Shown: positions 1-8,661 of the stretch, one piece after another
How positions within the stretch are numbered: the stretch's first letter is position 1
How the letters are laid out: each line of letters begins with the position of its first letter
From: Candidatus Bathyarchaeota archaeon
GTDB lineage: Archaea > Thermoproteota > Bathyarchaeia > Bathyarchaeales > Bathycorpusculaceae
Direction: 5' to 3'
DNA: 64,000 nt
NCBI GenBank assembly: GCA_026014615.1
Contig: JAOZHZ010000020.1
Span: 354,872-418,871, forward strand
Notes under the pieces: model-generated
The model's input: only the letters and a program-made list of their open reading frames with translations
Told to the model about the DNA's origin: nothing
Databases searched by the model: none
Translations under genes and position numbers: made by a program

Positions 1-1
1 A

Positions 2-265
2 ACGGCAGGCACAACGCGATCTGCTGAGGAGTATTCACATTATGATATATGGTTTGCTCAATTGGACCCATCTGGCGTTCTGCAGTCACTGTCCCCAATA
101 CCTACAGCCCCCGCCCCAGAAACTTCACCAACAGTACCTGAATTTACTTCAACAGCAGTTTTAGCTTTGGCTATTATAACCTGTGTTGTTGCGTTAACCT
201 TGAAGAGACGACAAGCTTTGTCCGGTAATAGGTTATTCAAGTTAAAAGTTGCCTCGTCTCGGTGA
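2..265 (+). CDS. C-terminal part of a secreted PEF-CTERM protein, cut by the window edge
   Basis: The frame is open from base 2 and ends with TGA at 263-265, so only the last 87 residues are visible. The segment YDIWFAQLDPSG resembles the repeat unit of the protein at 24266 (WLAHVDSNG, LIKTDSSGN), so it is probably another repeat-type surface protein. It ends with a Pro/Ser-rich spacer, the motif PTVPEF, a hydrophobic stretch of about 18 residues and a basic KRR. That is the layout of archaeosortase sorting signals. The tail after KRR is about 17 residues, longer than usual. The upstream part and the function cannot be seen. Confidence 0.75.
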   Translation, partial: TAGTTRSAEEYSHYDIWFAQLDPSGVLQSLSPIPTAPAPETSPTVPEFTSTAVLALAIITCVVALTLKRRQALSGNRLFKLKVASSR

Positions 266-372
266 ATGATTAAAAGTTATCCCGCCCAGCAAACCTGTCG
301 CGTGATTGGGCGCGTTTTTGTTTGGAACCGTTACAGTCAAATGCCTCGACACAAATCTATCATTGACAACTT

Positions 373-1686
373 ATGTCCGCTTCAACTCAGAACGTTTACA
401 GTTTCGTTTCAGGCAAAAACTGGAAGCTTTCCCTAGCTGAAATTACCACGTACCTCAACGCGCGAGGCTGTGAGTTTGAGGTCTCCGAATTCAGCCGCAG
501 CTTCTTCACCATAAAAACCAAAACACCCCTCAACGCCTCAATAATCGACGATTTAGGCGGGGCTCTCAAAATTGCGCGTGTTGTCGCTTTTGTTCCAACT
601 AAGCGTATAACTGATGCCTTTCTTGAAGAGGACAAGCAGGTCAAAAAGCAACTTAAATTTGATTTTCCGCTTGATGGTTTGGCTGAAGAAATGCCCCGCG
701 CTGATTCGGGCAAAGCGGTTTTCGGTGTCAGCGTTTACTGGTCCGACCCCTTTTTTAAACCTGCGGGACGGGCGGCGCAGCGTTTCTTAGGCAGCGCAAT
801 CAAAAACGAGTTGAAGGAGCAGGGTAAGAAAGCCCGTTTCATGGGGTTCCCCAAAGACCGCAACAACCCCCAGCTTACGCCCGTTGAGGTGCTCAAGCAG
901 GGACTAATCGAAAGCCACTCTGAGGCGCTGTTATGCATCGGCGAAGCAGAAACCGCCCTAGGCACCACCATAGCCGTACATAACCCGTTTGAGTTCCAAA
1001 AACGCGACGTGGACAAACCCGTGCAACGCAAAATCTTCGGCATTTCCCCCCGCATAGCCAAAATCATGGTAAACCTCACCCGTTGCACGCCTGGAAAAGT
1101 CTTTTTAGACCCATTCTGTGGCGTCGGCAATATTCTGCAAGAGGCGCTGCTTGCCAAGGCGCGGGTCATAGGGGTCGATGTTAACCGTTGGTGTGTAGAT
1201 GCTTCTAAACGAAACCTCCGCTGGGTAACACAAGAGTACTCTTTGCAGGGCGCAGACTACGCTGTAGTTCAGGGCGACGCCCGTGACCTAAGACGGAAAA
1301 TTGGGGAAGAAGTCGACTGCATAGCAACCGAGCCCGATTTAGGTCCAGCCCTACGCGAAGTCCCCACCGAAGCTTACGCGGAGAAAATCGTCCGCAGCCT
1401 CACACCGCTGTTTCAAGAATTTCTATACTCAGCGCATAAAGTTCTTCGAAAAGGCGGTTACTTGGCTCTTGTCACTCCATATGTGCGGACACGCAGCGGC
1501 AAATTTGTAACCATCGGCATTGATGGGCTGGCGCAGCGGGCAGGTTTTGAAGCTGTCAAGCCGTTTGATGAGGTTGAGTTTGTGGGGGAAGCAGTAGCTT
1601 TTCCGCTAAAAGACTTAGCCGCCTTTGTTGACTTGGATGAGCGACATAAAATCGGGCGGGAAATCAGCATACTTCAAAAAACGTAG
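373..1686 (+). CDS. tRNA guanosine-10 N2-methyltransferase family (THUMP + SAM methylase)
   Basis: Protein of 437 residues in the archaeal Trm-G10 family (COG1041), which methylates N2 of G10 in tRNA using S-adenosylmethionine. The N-terminal half looks like a THUMP RNA-binding domain (about residues 50-170). The C-terminal half is a Rossmann methylase with motif I FLDPFCGVGN near residue 245 and VIGVDVN after it. The catalytic motif IV, usually (D/N)PPY in this family, reads TEPDLGP near residue 318, so the exact activity is less certain. The ATG start at 373 gives the full THUMP region. It appears monocistronic, and an intergenic repeat lies 21 nt after its stop. Confidence 0.85.
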   Translation: MSASTQNVYSFVSGKNWKLSLAEITTYLNARGCEFEVSEFSRSFFTIKTKTPLNASIIDDLGGALKIARVVAFVPTKRITDAFLEEDKQVKKQLKFDFPLDGLAEEMPRADSGKAVFGVSVYWSDPFFKPAGRAAQRFLGSAIKNELKEQGKKARFMGFPKDRNNPQLTPVEVLKQGLIESHSEALLCIGEAETALGTTIAVHNPFEFQKRDVDKPVQRKIFGISPRIAKIMVNLTRCTPGKVFLDPFCGVGNILQEALLAKARVIGVDVNRWCVDASKRNLRWVTQEYSLQGADYAVVQGDARDLRRKIGEEVDCIATEPDLGPALREVPTEAYAEKIVRSLTPLFQEFLYSAHKVLRKGGYLALVTPYVRTRSGKFVTIGIDGLAQRAGFEAVKPFDEVEFVGEAVAFPLKDLAAFVDLDERHKIGREISILQKT

Positions 1687-1707
1687 TGATTTTGCCAACC
1701 TATTTCT

Positions 1708-1753
1708 GTCTATTTGGATGCTAATATCAATTCTATGCAGAAACGATAGGGGG
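1708..1753 (+). repeat. two-box intergenic repeat, copy 1
   Basis: A 15-nt box GTCTATTTGGATGCT (1708-1722) is followed after exactly 14 nt by GCAGAAACGATAGGGGG (1737-1753). The same two boxes, with the same 14-nt spacing, occur at 7324-7370. Both copies lie 20-25 nt after the stop of an RNA methyltransferase gene and on the same strand as it. The function is unknown. Confidence 0.6.
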
Positions 1754-1846
1754 TCTACGCTATTGGCGTTTTTCCTGCTCAAAAGCATGTTGAAATCTTA
1801 CGCGCAGAAGACAGAACCTGCGAAAAGGTAGTCTTGCATAAACCCT

Positions 1847-2332
1847 TTACTGGCTGTCATACTTCATGAATTCGTTATTCACTATGACCAGCTCGACGCC
1901 TGCCTGCTTAAACATCCCGATGGTGTCCTGATCAGCATGGTAACGCTTCTCAACCACCACTCGTTTAATGCCCGCGTTTATAATCATCATGGCGCAGGTT
2001 CTACACGGCGTCATTTTGCAATATAGAGTGGAGCCCTCTAGTGGTATGCCGAATCGGGCGGCTTGGATGATGGCGTTTTGTTCTGCGTGGAGTGTGCGGA
2101 CGCAGTGCTGGGTGACTTCGCCGTTGCTGTTAAAGACTTTGCGCATGTCGTGTCCCGCGTCGTCGCAGTGCGGAAGACCTGCAGGGGCACCCACGTAACC
2201 TGTGGTCATTATGCGTTTGTCTTTAACGATGACGCAGCCTGCTCTGCCGCGGTCGCATGTGGCGCGTTTAGAAACGGCTTCGCAGAGGTCAAGGAAGTAC
2301 CTGTCCCAGTCAGGTCTTGAAGTGTTCGTCAT
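1847..2332 (-). CDS. deoxycytidylate (dCMP) deaminase family protein
   Basis: Zinc-dependent deaminase of the dCMP deaminase/ComEB family, 161 residues, converting dCMP to dUMP for thymidylate synthesis. The zinc and proton-shuttle motif HAEQNAIIQ and the PCRTC motif are both present. C-terminal elements NAGIKRVV and the Tyr/Asp-rich segment fit the family. I chose the ATG at 2332 (MTNTSRPDWDRYF) because the family begins with a similar WD/W-x-x-YF stretch. An in-frame start 39 nt upstream would add an unlikely extension. It is transcribed towards the methylase at 373 and stands alone. Substrate specificity for dCMP rather than another cytidine compound is inferred from family resemblance. 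Confidence 0.85.
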   Translation of the reverse strand: MTNTSRPDWDRYFLDLCEAVSKRATCDRGRAGCVIVKDKRIMTTGYVGAPAGLPHCDDAGHDMRKVFNSNGEVTQHCVRTLHAEQNAIIQAARFGIPLEGSTLYCKMTPCRTCAMMIINAGIKRVVVEKRYHADQDTIGMFKQAGVELVIVNNEFMKYDSQ

Positions 2333-2516
2333 CTGTATCCAATCCCTTTGATGGAGTAGTCTACTAAACAAACTAATAAATGTGAAGAAATAACCCCCTA
2401 TTTCCCCTGCCCCTGCTGCCGAAAGGTAAACGCCTCGCCCGCGTTGAGCCGCAACTAGATTTTCAACTGCGCACTCTCCAAAGAGGGTATATTGTTAAAT
2501 TCCTGTTTTTTCCGTT

Positions 2517-2541
2517 AAGGAGGTTACAAATTGTTTAAATA
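2517..2541 (+). promoter_or_regulatory. strong Shine-Dalgarno / TATA-like region before L10e
   Basis: AAGGAGGT at 2517-2524 is a near-perfect Shine-Dalgarno 6 nt before a TTG at 2531, which is in frame with L10e. TTTAAATA at 2534-2541 could instead be a TATA box for a start at 2576. The two readings give different L10e N-termini. Confidence 0.45.
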
Positions 2542-2575
2542 CCGCCTGAAAGTATCCGTAAAAAGGGATTATCTA

Positions 2576-3121
2576 ATGAAGGCTCGCAACTACGGACCTG
2601 TCAAAGGGCAGGCTTTCACGCGAAAGGAATACGTTAAAGGTTTTCCACCGCCGAAAATTGTTAAATTCACCATGGGCGACACCAAAGGCGCATGGGACTA
2701 CGAAGCACGGCTTGTCTCTAACCAGCGAAAGCAAATCCGCCACATCGCACTTGAAGCGGCACGTGTGGCAACAAACCGTGAATTAATGGATAAATTAGTT
2801 AACGATTACCTTATGCAAGTTTTACCCTATCCACACATCATCCTCAGAGAAAACAAAATGATCTTTGGGGCTCACGCTGACCGACTTCAGCAGGGAATGA
2901 GAAGGTCCTTTGGCCGAACCGTAGGGACAGCGGCACGAATTGAACCTGGTCAAACCATTATAACTGTGCGCGTTAAAACCGCAGGACTCGCCGCAGCCAA
3001 AGAAGCTCTTAAACGTGGTACTGCAAAGTTGCCTCTCACCTGCCGAATTGTGGTCGAGAAACTTGAACAACCCGTTCCAGTTTCAGCAAATGGTGATGTA
3101 GACAAGGTTGATGCCGAGTGA
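2576..3121 (+). CDS. rpl10e: 50S ribosomal protein L10e (uL16)
   Basis: Large-subunit protein L10e/L16, 181 residues from the ATG at 2576. Recognisable family segments are MKARNYGPVKGQAFTRKEY at the start, RKQIRHIALEAARVATN, YPHIILRENKMIFGAHADR and LQQGMRRSFGRTVGTAARI. Family members begin with the MKxRNY-type sequence, so 2576 is preferred. However, a TTG at 2531 with a strong ribosome-binding site would add 15 residues (MFKYRLKVSVKRDYL). The stop overlaps the start of the PEP synthase gene by 4 nt (GTGA), so the two are probably co-transcribed and translationally coupled, an unusual pairing. Confidence 0.93.
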   Translation: MKARNYGPVKGQAFTRKEYVKGFPPPKIVKFTMGDTKGAWDYEARLVSNQRKQIRHIALEAARVATNRELMDKLVNDYLMQVLPYPHIILRENKMIFGAHADRLQQGMRRSFGRTVGTAARIEPGQTIITVRVKTAGLAAAKEALKRGTAKLPLTCRIVVEKLEQPVPVSANGDVDKVDAE

Positions 3122-5550
3122 GTGACCCGACAAAAGAACTTGTTAGTTGGTTTGAAACTCTCCGAGTGACTGATATTCCCTCTGTTGGCGGCAAAAACGC
3201 CAGCTTGGGAGAAATGATTAACGCAGGGTTGCCCGTTCCACCGGGCTTCGCCGTGACGGCTTATTCTTATGAAAAATTTCTTGAAGAAACGAATTTAGCT
3301 GAAAAAATCTACGCCGTTATTAACGAAGTCATCACGGACAAAAACTACCCGAAACAGTACGATGAGGCGTCCAAAAAGATTCGGGAACTCATCGAGAAGA
3401 CCCCCGTGCCCAAGGAGATTTCTAAAGCCATAACCGCCGCTTACAAGGACCTCAACAAACGGCTTAACCTGAAAGAAACCTTCGTTGCCGTAAGGTCAAG
3501 CGCAACCGCCGAAGACCTGCCTGACGCATCCTTTGCTGGGCAGCAGGAAACGTTCTTGAACATACGCGGTCCCGTGGATTTGCTGGATAAAGTGGTCAAA
3601 TGCTGGAGCAGCCTGTTTACTCCACGCGCCATATTTTATCGCAACGAGAAAGGTTTTGCTCACGAGAAGGTTTTCATCAGCGTCGGCGTGCAGAAAATGG
3701 TGAATTCCCGCGCCGCAGGCGTAATGTTCACGATTAACCCGACCACTGGCACCGACAACGAAATCATGATTGAAGGCAACTTCGGATTAGGCGAAACCGT
3801 GGTTTCAGGCGCTGTTAACCCTGATAACTTTGTGGTTGACAAAAAATCTTCCAAGATAAAAGAGCGTCGAACCGCCAAGAAGACGGTTATGTATGTGCGT
3901 GACCCCAAGACAGGCAGTACTATCCACTTGGATGTTCCTGAAGACAAACAGAAAGTGCCTTGTGTCAGCGATGAAGAAGTCACAAAACTGGCTGAACTTG
4001 CCAAACGCATCGAGAGGCACTACGCAAAAGCCATGGACATCGAGTGGGCAATCGACCAAGACTTGCCTTTCCCCCAGAACATGTTCATCGTTCAAGCCCG
4101 ACCAGAAACAGTTTGGAGCTCAAAACCCGCGGAAGAAACAGCCGCAGCCGAAATAGCAAAACCTGAAGAGCAACTGAAAGTTGTCGCCAAGGGCATATCA
4201 GCTGGAAAAAGAGGCTACGGCGTAGGCGTAGCTAAAGTTGTCCTTAACCCTGACGAAGCCAACAACGAAATGAAAAAAGGCGACATCCTTGTCACCGACA
4301 TGACTAACCCTGACTTTGTGCCTTTTATGAAAATCGCCAGCGCCATCGTCACCGACAAAGGCGGCGTCACCAGCCACGCAGCAATCGTCAGCCGCGAACT
4401 CAGCATTCCATGCGTTGTCGGCACCGAAACAGCCACCCAAGCCATGAAAACAGGTCAACAGTACACGGTGGACTCCAGAAACGGCATAATCTACGAAGGC
4501 GTCTTATCTCAAGCCGTGGAGAAACCTGCCGCATCAAACGGCGCAGCCATGGTTGTGCAAGCTGAGGCAGCCCCCGTTACGGCAACAAAAATTTACATGA
4601 ACCTAGCCATCCCCGACATGGTAGAAAAATACAAAGACCTGCCCTTCCAAGGCATCGGGCTCATGCGCACAGAATTCATCTTCGCCGACTACATCGGTGA
4701 GCACCCACTCTACCTTGTAGAGTCTGGTCAAAGCCAGAAGCTGGTTGACAAATTCGCCGAAGGCGTAGCTGCCGTCGCCCGAGCCATACAGCCCCGCCCT
4801 GTGGTTGTCCGATTCAGTGACTTCAAGACTAACGAGTACCGCGACCTCAAAGGCGGCGAGAAATATGAAATCGTCGAAGAAAACCCTATGTTGGGCTGGA
4901 GAGGCTGTAGCCGCTACATAAGCAAATGGTACATTGAAGCGTTCAGGCTGGAATGCAAGGCAATTCAGAAGTGCCGAACCGAATGGGGACTCAAAAACGT
5001 CTACGTGATGCTTCCGATGATTCGAACCCTTTGGGAAGCCAAGAAGGTTCTGGAAATCATGAAGGAAGAAGGCTTAGAACGTGGGCGCGACTTTAAGATT
5101 TGGTTCATGGCAGAAACCCCCTCAATCGCAATCATGGCGGACGAATTCAGTAAACTCGTTGACGGCTTTAGCATCGGCAGCAACGACATGACCCAAGGCA
5201 TACTCATGATTGACCGCGACAGCGAACGCCTCGGACAGATGGGCTACTTCGACGAACGCGACCCCGCAGTCAAACGCATTATCGCACGACTCATCCGAGT
5301 CGCCCACGAAAACGGCTGCACTGTTAGCATATGCGGCGAAGGACCATCCAACTTGCCTGACTTCGCAGAGTTCCTTGTCCGCGTAGGCATAGACAGCATA
5401 TCCGTAAACAACGACGCCGTCATCACCACAAAGCAGAACGTCGCCGCAGTTGAACAGAAAATCATTATGGAACGCCTCGCCGAGCAAGCAGCCATAGCCG
5501 CAGGCAAACCACTCAAGAAGCCCACTCCCGACTGGGAATGGGAACAGTAA
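3118..5550 (+). CDS. ppsA: phosphoenolpyruvate synthase (pyruvate, water dikinase)
   Basis: 810 residues, the usual length for PEP synthase, which makes PEP from pyruvate and ATP with release of AMP and phosphate (gluconeogenesis). Domain order: N-terminal ATP-grasp domain (about 1-340, with VGGKNASLGEM, RSSATAEDLPDASFAGQQET and RPETVWSS), phosphohistidine domain (GGVTSHAAIVSREL, His near 421), and C-terminal PEP-binding barrel (GLMRTEFIF, GSNDMTQ, catalytic Cys in SICGEGPSN near 737). The GTG start at 3118 overlaps the L10e stop, so expression is likely tied to the ribosomal gene. The PEP produced could support aromatic biosynthesis in this genome at the EPSP synthase step. Confidence 0.93.
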   Translation: MSDPTKELVSWFETLRVTDIPSVGGKNASLGEMINAGLPVPPGFAVTAYSYEKFLEETNLAEKIYAVINEVITDKNYPKQYDEASKKIRELIEKTPVPKEISKAITAAYKDLNKRLNLKETFVAVRSSATAEDLPDASFAGQQETFLNIRGPVDLLDKVVKCWSSLFTPRAIFYRNEKGFAHEKVFISVGVQKMVNSRAAGVMFTINPTTGTDNEIMIEGNFGLGETVVSGAVNPDNFVVDKKSSKIKERRTAKKTVMYVRDPKTGSTIHLDVPEDKQKVPCVSDEEVTKLAELAKRIERHYAKAMDIEWAIDQDLPFPQNMFIVQARPETVWSSKPAEETAAAEIAKPEEQLKVVAKGISAGKRGYGVGVAKVVLNPDEANNEMKKGDILVTDMTNPDFVPFMKIASAIVTDKGGVTSHAAIVSRELSIPCVVGTETATQAMKTGQQYTVDSRNGIIYEGVLSQAVEKPAASNGAAMVVQAEAAPVTATKIYMNLAIPDMVEKYKDLPFQGIGLMRTEFIFADYIGEHPLYLVESGQSQKLVDKFAEGVAAVARAIQPRPVVVRFSDFKTNEYRDLKGGEKYEIVEENPMLGWRGCSRYISKWYIEAFRLECKAIQKCRTEWGLKNVYVMLPMIRTLWEAKKVLEIMKEEGLERGRDFKIWFMAETPSIAIMADEFSKLVDGFSIGSNDMTQGILMIDRDSERLGQMGYFDERDPAVKRIIARLIRVAHENGCTVSICGEGPSNLPDFAEFLVRVGIDSISVNNDAVITTKQNVAAVEQKIIMERLAEQAAIAAGKPLKKPTPDWEWEQ

Positions 5551-5634
5551 ACCCCTAGCCGTCTTTTTTCGGCAAACCTTTTCTTTCCTTTTGTACTATA
5601 CCTCTTTTAGCTAAACATCATTAAGGGACATGCC

Positions 5635-6636
5635 ATGAAGGGTTTTGATTTTGAAGAAGAACGTCTAAAGCAGGAAATCACCCGCCTAAACGCAAAACGG
5701 GTTCTCCTGCAGATGCCCGAAGGTCTCAAACCTGAAGCCCCACGAATAACCAAACTCGTAGAGAAATCAGGTGCCCTACCCATCGTTTCCGCCGACCCCT
5801 GCTATGGAGCCTGTGACTTAGCAACAGCCGAAGCCGAAAGCTTAGATGCCGATTTGCTGGTTCATTTTGGGCACGCAAAAATGCTCAAACACGAAAAGGT
5901 TCCCACACTGTATTTGGAAGCTAGGGCAACTCAAGTTGTGGACAAGGCGGTTGCAGCAGCTATTCCCTTGTTGGCTGATTACACCCGAATTGGGTTAGCG
6001 ACGACGGTTCAGCACGTGCAGACCCTTGATATAGCCCATGAAATCCTGACGCGGGCGGGAAAAACCGTTGAGGTTGGCGACGCAGGGCGGGTGCCTTATG
6101 CTGGGCAGGTCGTTGGCTGCGACTTTAGCAACGTCAAATCCATAGCTGCTGATGTTGATGCGTTTTTGTTTGTGGGCGGCGGAAAATTCCACGCACTCGG
6201 CGTCGCTTTAGCTACCTCTAAACCCACCGTAATTGCCGAACCCTACAGCGGAACCGCCCACCCCGTAGGCGAGGAAGTGCAGAAAATCCAAAAACAACGC
6301 TACGCAAGCATCCAAGAAGCCTCACAAGCCAAAAACTTCGGCGTCCTTGTAAGCCTCAAGTCTGGACAGAAACACTTGGAGCAAGCACTCCACATAAAGG
6401 AAACCGTCGAAAAGATGGGCAAAACGGCTTTCTTGTTTGCTGTCCGAGAAATTCAGCCTCATGTGTTGATTGAGTTCCCAACGGTTGATGCGTACGTGAA
6501 TACGGCTTGCCCCCGAATTTCGTTGGATGATGCATCGCGGTTCAAGAAGCCTGTGCTTACAGTTGAGGAATTCAGGGTGGTTTCTGGAGAATCTTCATGG
6601 GCGAACCTGCTCAAAGGCGGCTTATTCGAAAACTAG
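5635..6636 (+). CDS. dph2: diphthamide synthase Dph2 (2-(3-amino-3-carboxypropyl)histidine synthase)
   Basis: Archaeal Dph2, 333 residues, a radical-type iron-sulfur enzyme that transfers the aminocarboxypropyl group of SAM to the histidine of elongation factor 2, the first step of diphthamide synthesis. Three cysteine sites expected to hold the [4Fe-4S] cluster are visible: DPCYGAC (about 56), VVGCDF (about 161) and TACPRI (about 291). The N-terminal VLLQMPEGLK segment is typical. The ATG at 5635 is the only good start. The 3' end overlaps the next methylase gene by 40 nt, implying co-transcription. Confidence 0.92.
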   Translation: MKGFDFEEERLKQEITRLNAKRVLLQMPEGLKPEAPRITKLVEKSGALPIVSADPCYGACDLATAEAESLDADLLVHFGHAKMLKHEKVPTLYLEARATQVVDKAVAAAIPLLADYTRIGLATTVQHVQTLDIAHEILTRAGKTVEVGDAGRVPYAGQVVGCDFSNVKSIAADVDAFLFVGGGKFHALGVALATSKPTVIAEPYSGTAHPVGEEVQKIQKQRYASIQEASQAKNFGVLVSLKSGQKHLEQALHIKETVEKMGKTAFLFAVREIQPHVLIEFPTVDAYVNTACPRISLDDASRFKKPVLTVEEFRVVSGESSWANLLKGGLFEN

Positions 6637-7298
6637 ACCTCGAACGCTTCCTAAGCCAAGTCCAGCCTCACCCCTCGCCACGGGCAAGTCTGGAGCAGTA
6701 CACAACTTCTGAGTCAGCGGCGGCGACTATGCTGTATTTGGCGGCTTACACTTACGAAGACATCGTGGGCAAGCGGCTTTTGGATTTGGGTTGCGGAACG
6801 GGCAGGCTTGCTTTGGCAGCGGCTTTTTTGGGCGCGGAGTCTGTCGTGGGCGTGGATATTGATAAAACCGCCGTTAAAGCTGCCCTTAGCAACTCGGTTT
6901 CGGTTGGTTTCAGAGACAAAATTGAGTGGGTAGCAGGTGACATCGATGCTGTCTCAGGCAAATTCGACACTGTACTGCAGAACCCGCCCTTCGGAGTTCA
7001 GAAACGCAACGCCGACCGCAGATTCATCAAAAACGCCCTCGAGCTCGGAGACGCCGTTTACTCCCTTCACAATCACCCCGTCTTTGACAAACACCTGCTG
7101 GGCAAGTTGAAGGCAAACGGGGGGCAACCGCTGAGGGTATCGGCATCCCAGTTTATGCAGCGCTTCGTACAGAAACACGGTGGGCAGGTGGAAGCGGTTT
7201 ACGCTTTGCCCCTAACTGTTCCGCACATGTTTGATTTCCACACAAAAACAAAAAAAGAAATCGTCGTAGACATGTACATAATAAAAAAGAAAGGATGA
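6597..7298 (+). CDS. METTL5-like RNA methyltransferase (COG2263)
   Basis: 233-residue SAM-dependent methylase resembling METTL5, the N6-adenine methylase of small-subunit rRNA in eukaryotes. Visible motifs are the substrate-side LEQYTTSES segment, motif I DLGCGTGRLALAAAFLG, VVGVDID, and the N6-adenine catalytic motif NPPFG followed by VQKRNADRRF. The reading frame begins 40 nt inside the end of dph2. A later start would remove the N-terminal helix typical of the family. The rRNA target is inferred from homology. Copy 2 of a two-box intergenic repeat follows 25 nt after its stop. Confidence 0.85.
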   Translation: MGEPAQRRLIRKLDLERFLSQVQPHPSPRASLEQYTTSESAAATMLYLAAYTYEDIVGKRLLDLGCGTGRLALAAAFLGAESVVGVDIDKTAVKAALSNSVSVGFRDKIEWVAGDIDAVSGKFDTVLQNPPFGVQKRNADRRFIKNALELGDAVYSLHNHPVFDKHLLGKLKANGGQPLRVSASQFMQRFVQKHGGQVEAVYALPLTVPHMFDFHTKTKKEIVVDMYIIKKKG

Positions 7299-7323
7299 CA
7301 CGTAAAACTTCTATCTATTTGGC

Positions 7324-7370
7324 GTCTATTTGGATGCTATTAGAAATAGTGTGCAGAAAGATAGAGGGGG
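7324..7370 (+). repeat. two-box intergenic repeat, copy 2
   Basis: GTCTATTTGGATGCT (7324-7338) then, after 14 nt, GCAGAAAGATAGAGGGGG (7353-7370). The first box and the spacing are identical to copy 1 at 1708. A shorter extra version of the first box (CTATCTATTTGG) immediately precedes it. The 14-nt spacer here could form a small hairpin (CTATT-AGA-AATAG), which copy 1 does not share. Confidence 0.6.
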
Positions 7371-7378
7371 TAGGCTGT

Positions 7379-7765
7379 TTATTTCCATTCCCACATTTTG
7401 CCTTCCCATTCCCCGTTCTCGTCAGTGTCGTATTCATGTAAACCTACTACTTTGTTTAGTCGTGCGAGCTTCTGCGATCGGGTTCTTTGGATAGATGCGC
7501 CTCTGGTGACTCCGCCTCTGCCAGACGGCCAACTGACTATGTTGATTTTCATATTGACCCTGTCGCCATCGGTTGTTGTGACAATGCAGTTTTCTTCTCC
7601 CGAGAATACCCCGTTTTCCAAAACCACAACAGCCGTGAACATAACAAACGCATCCTTGCCCAGAAGCTTCCCTGTTCCCTGCCCAGAAGTTTCAGTTTTT
7701 CCGTCTGAAAGCACTCTGTAGGTCATGTTTCTGCCCGTGAATTCGCCAATTAATTCTCCAAGCAT
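7379..7765 (-). CDS. small conserved hypothetical protein
   Basis: A 128-residue soluble protein with no signal or membrane segment that I do not recognise. It is rich in beta-prone segments (GELIGEFTGRNMTYRVL, AVVVLENGVFSGEENCIVTT) and could be a small beta-barrel. The C-terminal third is acidic (HEYDTDENGEWEGKMWEW). The start is set at the ATG 7765 because a strong Shine-Dalgarno GGAGGTGA lies just upstream. The alternative TTG at 7780 falls inside that site. It is transcribed towards the METTL5-like gene and is probably monocistronic. Confidence 0.7.
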   Translation of the reverse strand: MLGELIGEFTGRNMTYRVLSDGKTETSGQGTGKLLGKDAFVMFTAVVVLENGVFSGEENCIVTTTDGDRVNMKINIVSWPSGRGGVTRGASIQRTRSQKLARLNKVVGLHEYDTDENGEWEGKMWEWK

Positions 7766-8071
7766 AAAATTCACCTCCAATTAAATCAACTACGGAATTT
7801 TTTATTAGACTTTGTGGTTGTGAATCCGTAGCCACCGCTAACTACCTAAAATGCCCTTCTATCTGAAACTGTACAAAGAATCGGTAGTAGCATAACCTAA
7901 CAAAAAGCTACAAAAAAGAACCAAATTTTTCTGCCGCAGCCAAACCATCCCGTCGCATCCCAAACCCTGCATTGTCCAATCAAAAGGTTTATTGCACAGA
8001 CTGGAATCTATGGAATGTACTCGTTCAGCGAACGTCTCAACTCGCTTATGCTCAACCAACGTGAAAATGCA

Positions 8072-8650
8072 ATGACCCAAAAATCTGAACAAAGAAACGG
8101 TAACTTGGTTCTGCCCGGGGACCGCCTTGGCGTAATCGAAGAGTTCATCCCAGACTCAGGCACCTACGTCAGAGACGGAGTTATCTACTCTAAAATCATC
8201 GGACGCACCCTTATGGATATGCTGAACCGCCGCGTATCCGTTTACCCGCTAAACGAGGGCGCAATTGTACCCAAAGTCGGCTCAGTTGTGGTGGGTCAAG
8301 TAGGCAACGCACAGTCAGACAACGTTCTGGTTCGCATCAGCAGGGTCGGCAAAAAGCAAATGTCAGGCTTTTTCGGCGGCATCCTTCACATCAGCGACGT
8401 CTCCGACAGATACATAGACTCGATGAACGAAGTCTGCAAACCCGGCGACATCATCCGCGCTAAAGTTATAAGCGAAAAAAACCAGATTTGCCATTTGTCA
8501 ACCGCTGACCGCAAACTCGGCGTACTCTACGGGTTCTGCTCTTTATGCGGGAACCTGCTTGAACAAGTAAAACATGAAATGCGCTGCACAAAATGCGGTA
8601 ACATGGAAAGACGAAAAACGTCAGTTGACTATGGAAAAGAAAAAGTGTAA
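8072..8650 (+). CDS. csl4: exosome complex RNA-binding protein Csl4
   Basis: Archaeal Csl4, 192 residues, the cap subunit that recruits RNA and DnaG-type partners to the 3'-5' RNA exosome. It has an N-terminal LVLPGDRLGVIEEF segment, a central S1-like RNA-binding domain (VGSVVVGQVGNAQSDNVLVRI to FGGILHISDV) and a C-terminal zinc ribbon (CSLCGNLL...CTKCGNM). I take the ATG at 8072, which fits the family start. An ATG at 8015 lies 20-30 nt after a TATA-like GGTTTATTG (7986-7994) and would give a leaderless form with 19 extra residues. rpoL follows after 11 nt. Confidence 0.9.
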   Translation: MTQKSEQRNGNLVLPGDRLGVIEEFIPDSGTYVRDGVIYSKIIGRTLMDMLNRRVSVYPLNEGAIVPKVGSVVVGQVGNAQSDNVLVRISRVGKKQMSGFFGGILHISDVSDRYIDSMNEVCKPGDIIRAKVISEKNQICHLSTADRKLGVLYGFCSLCGNLLEQVKHEMRCTKCGNMERRKTSVDYGKEKV

Positions 8651-8661
8651 CGGAGAAATGG

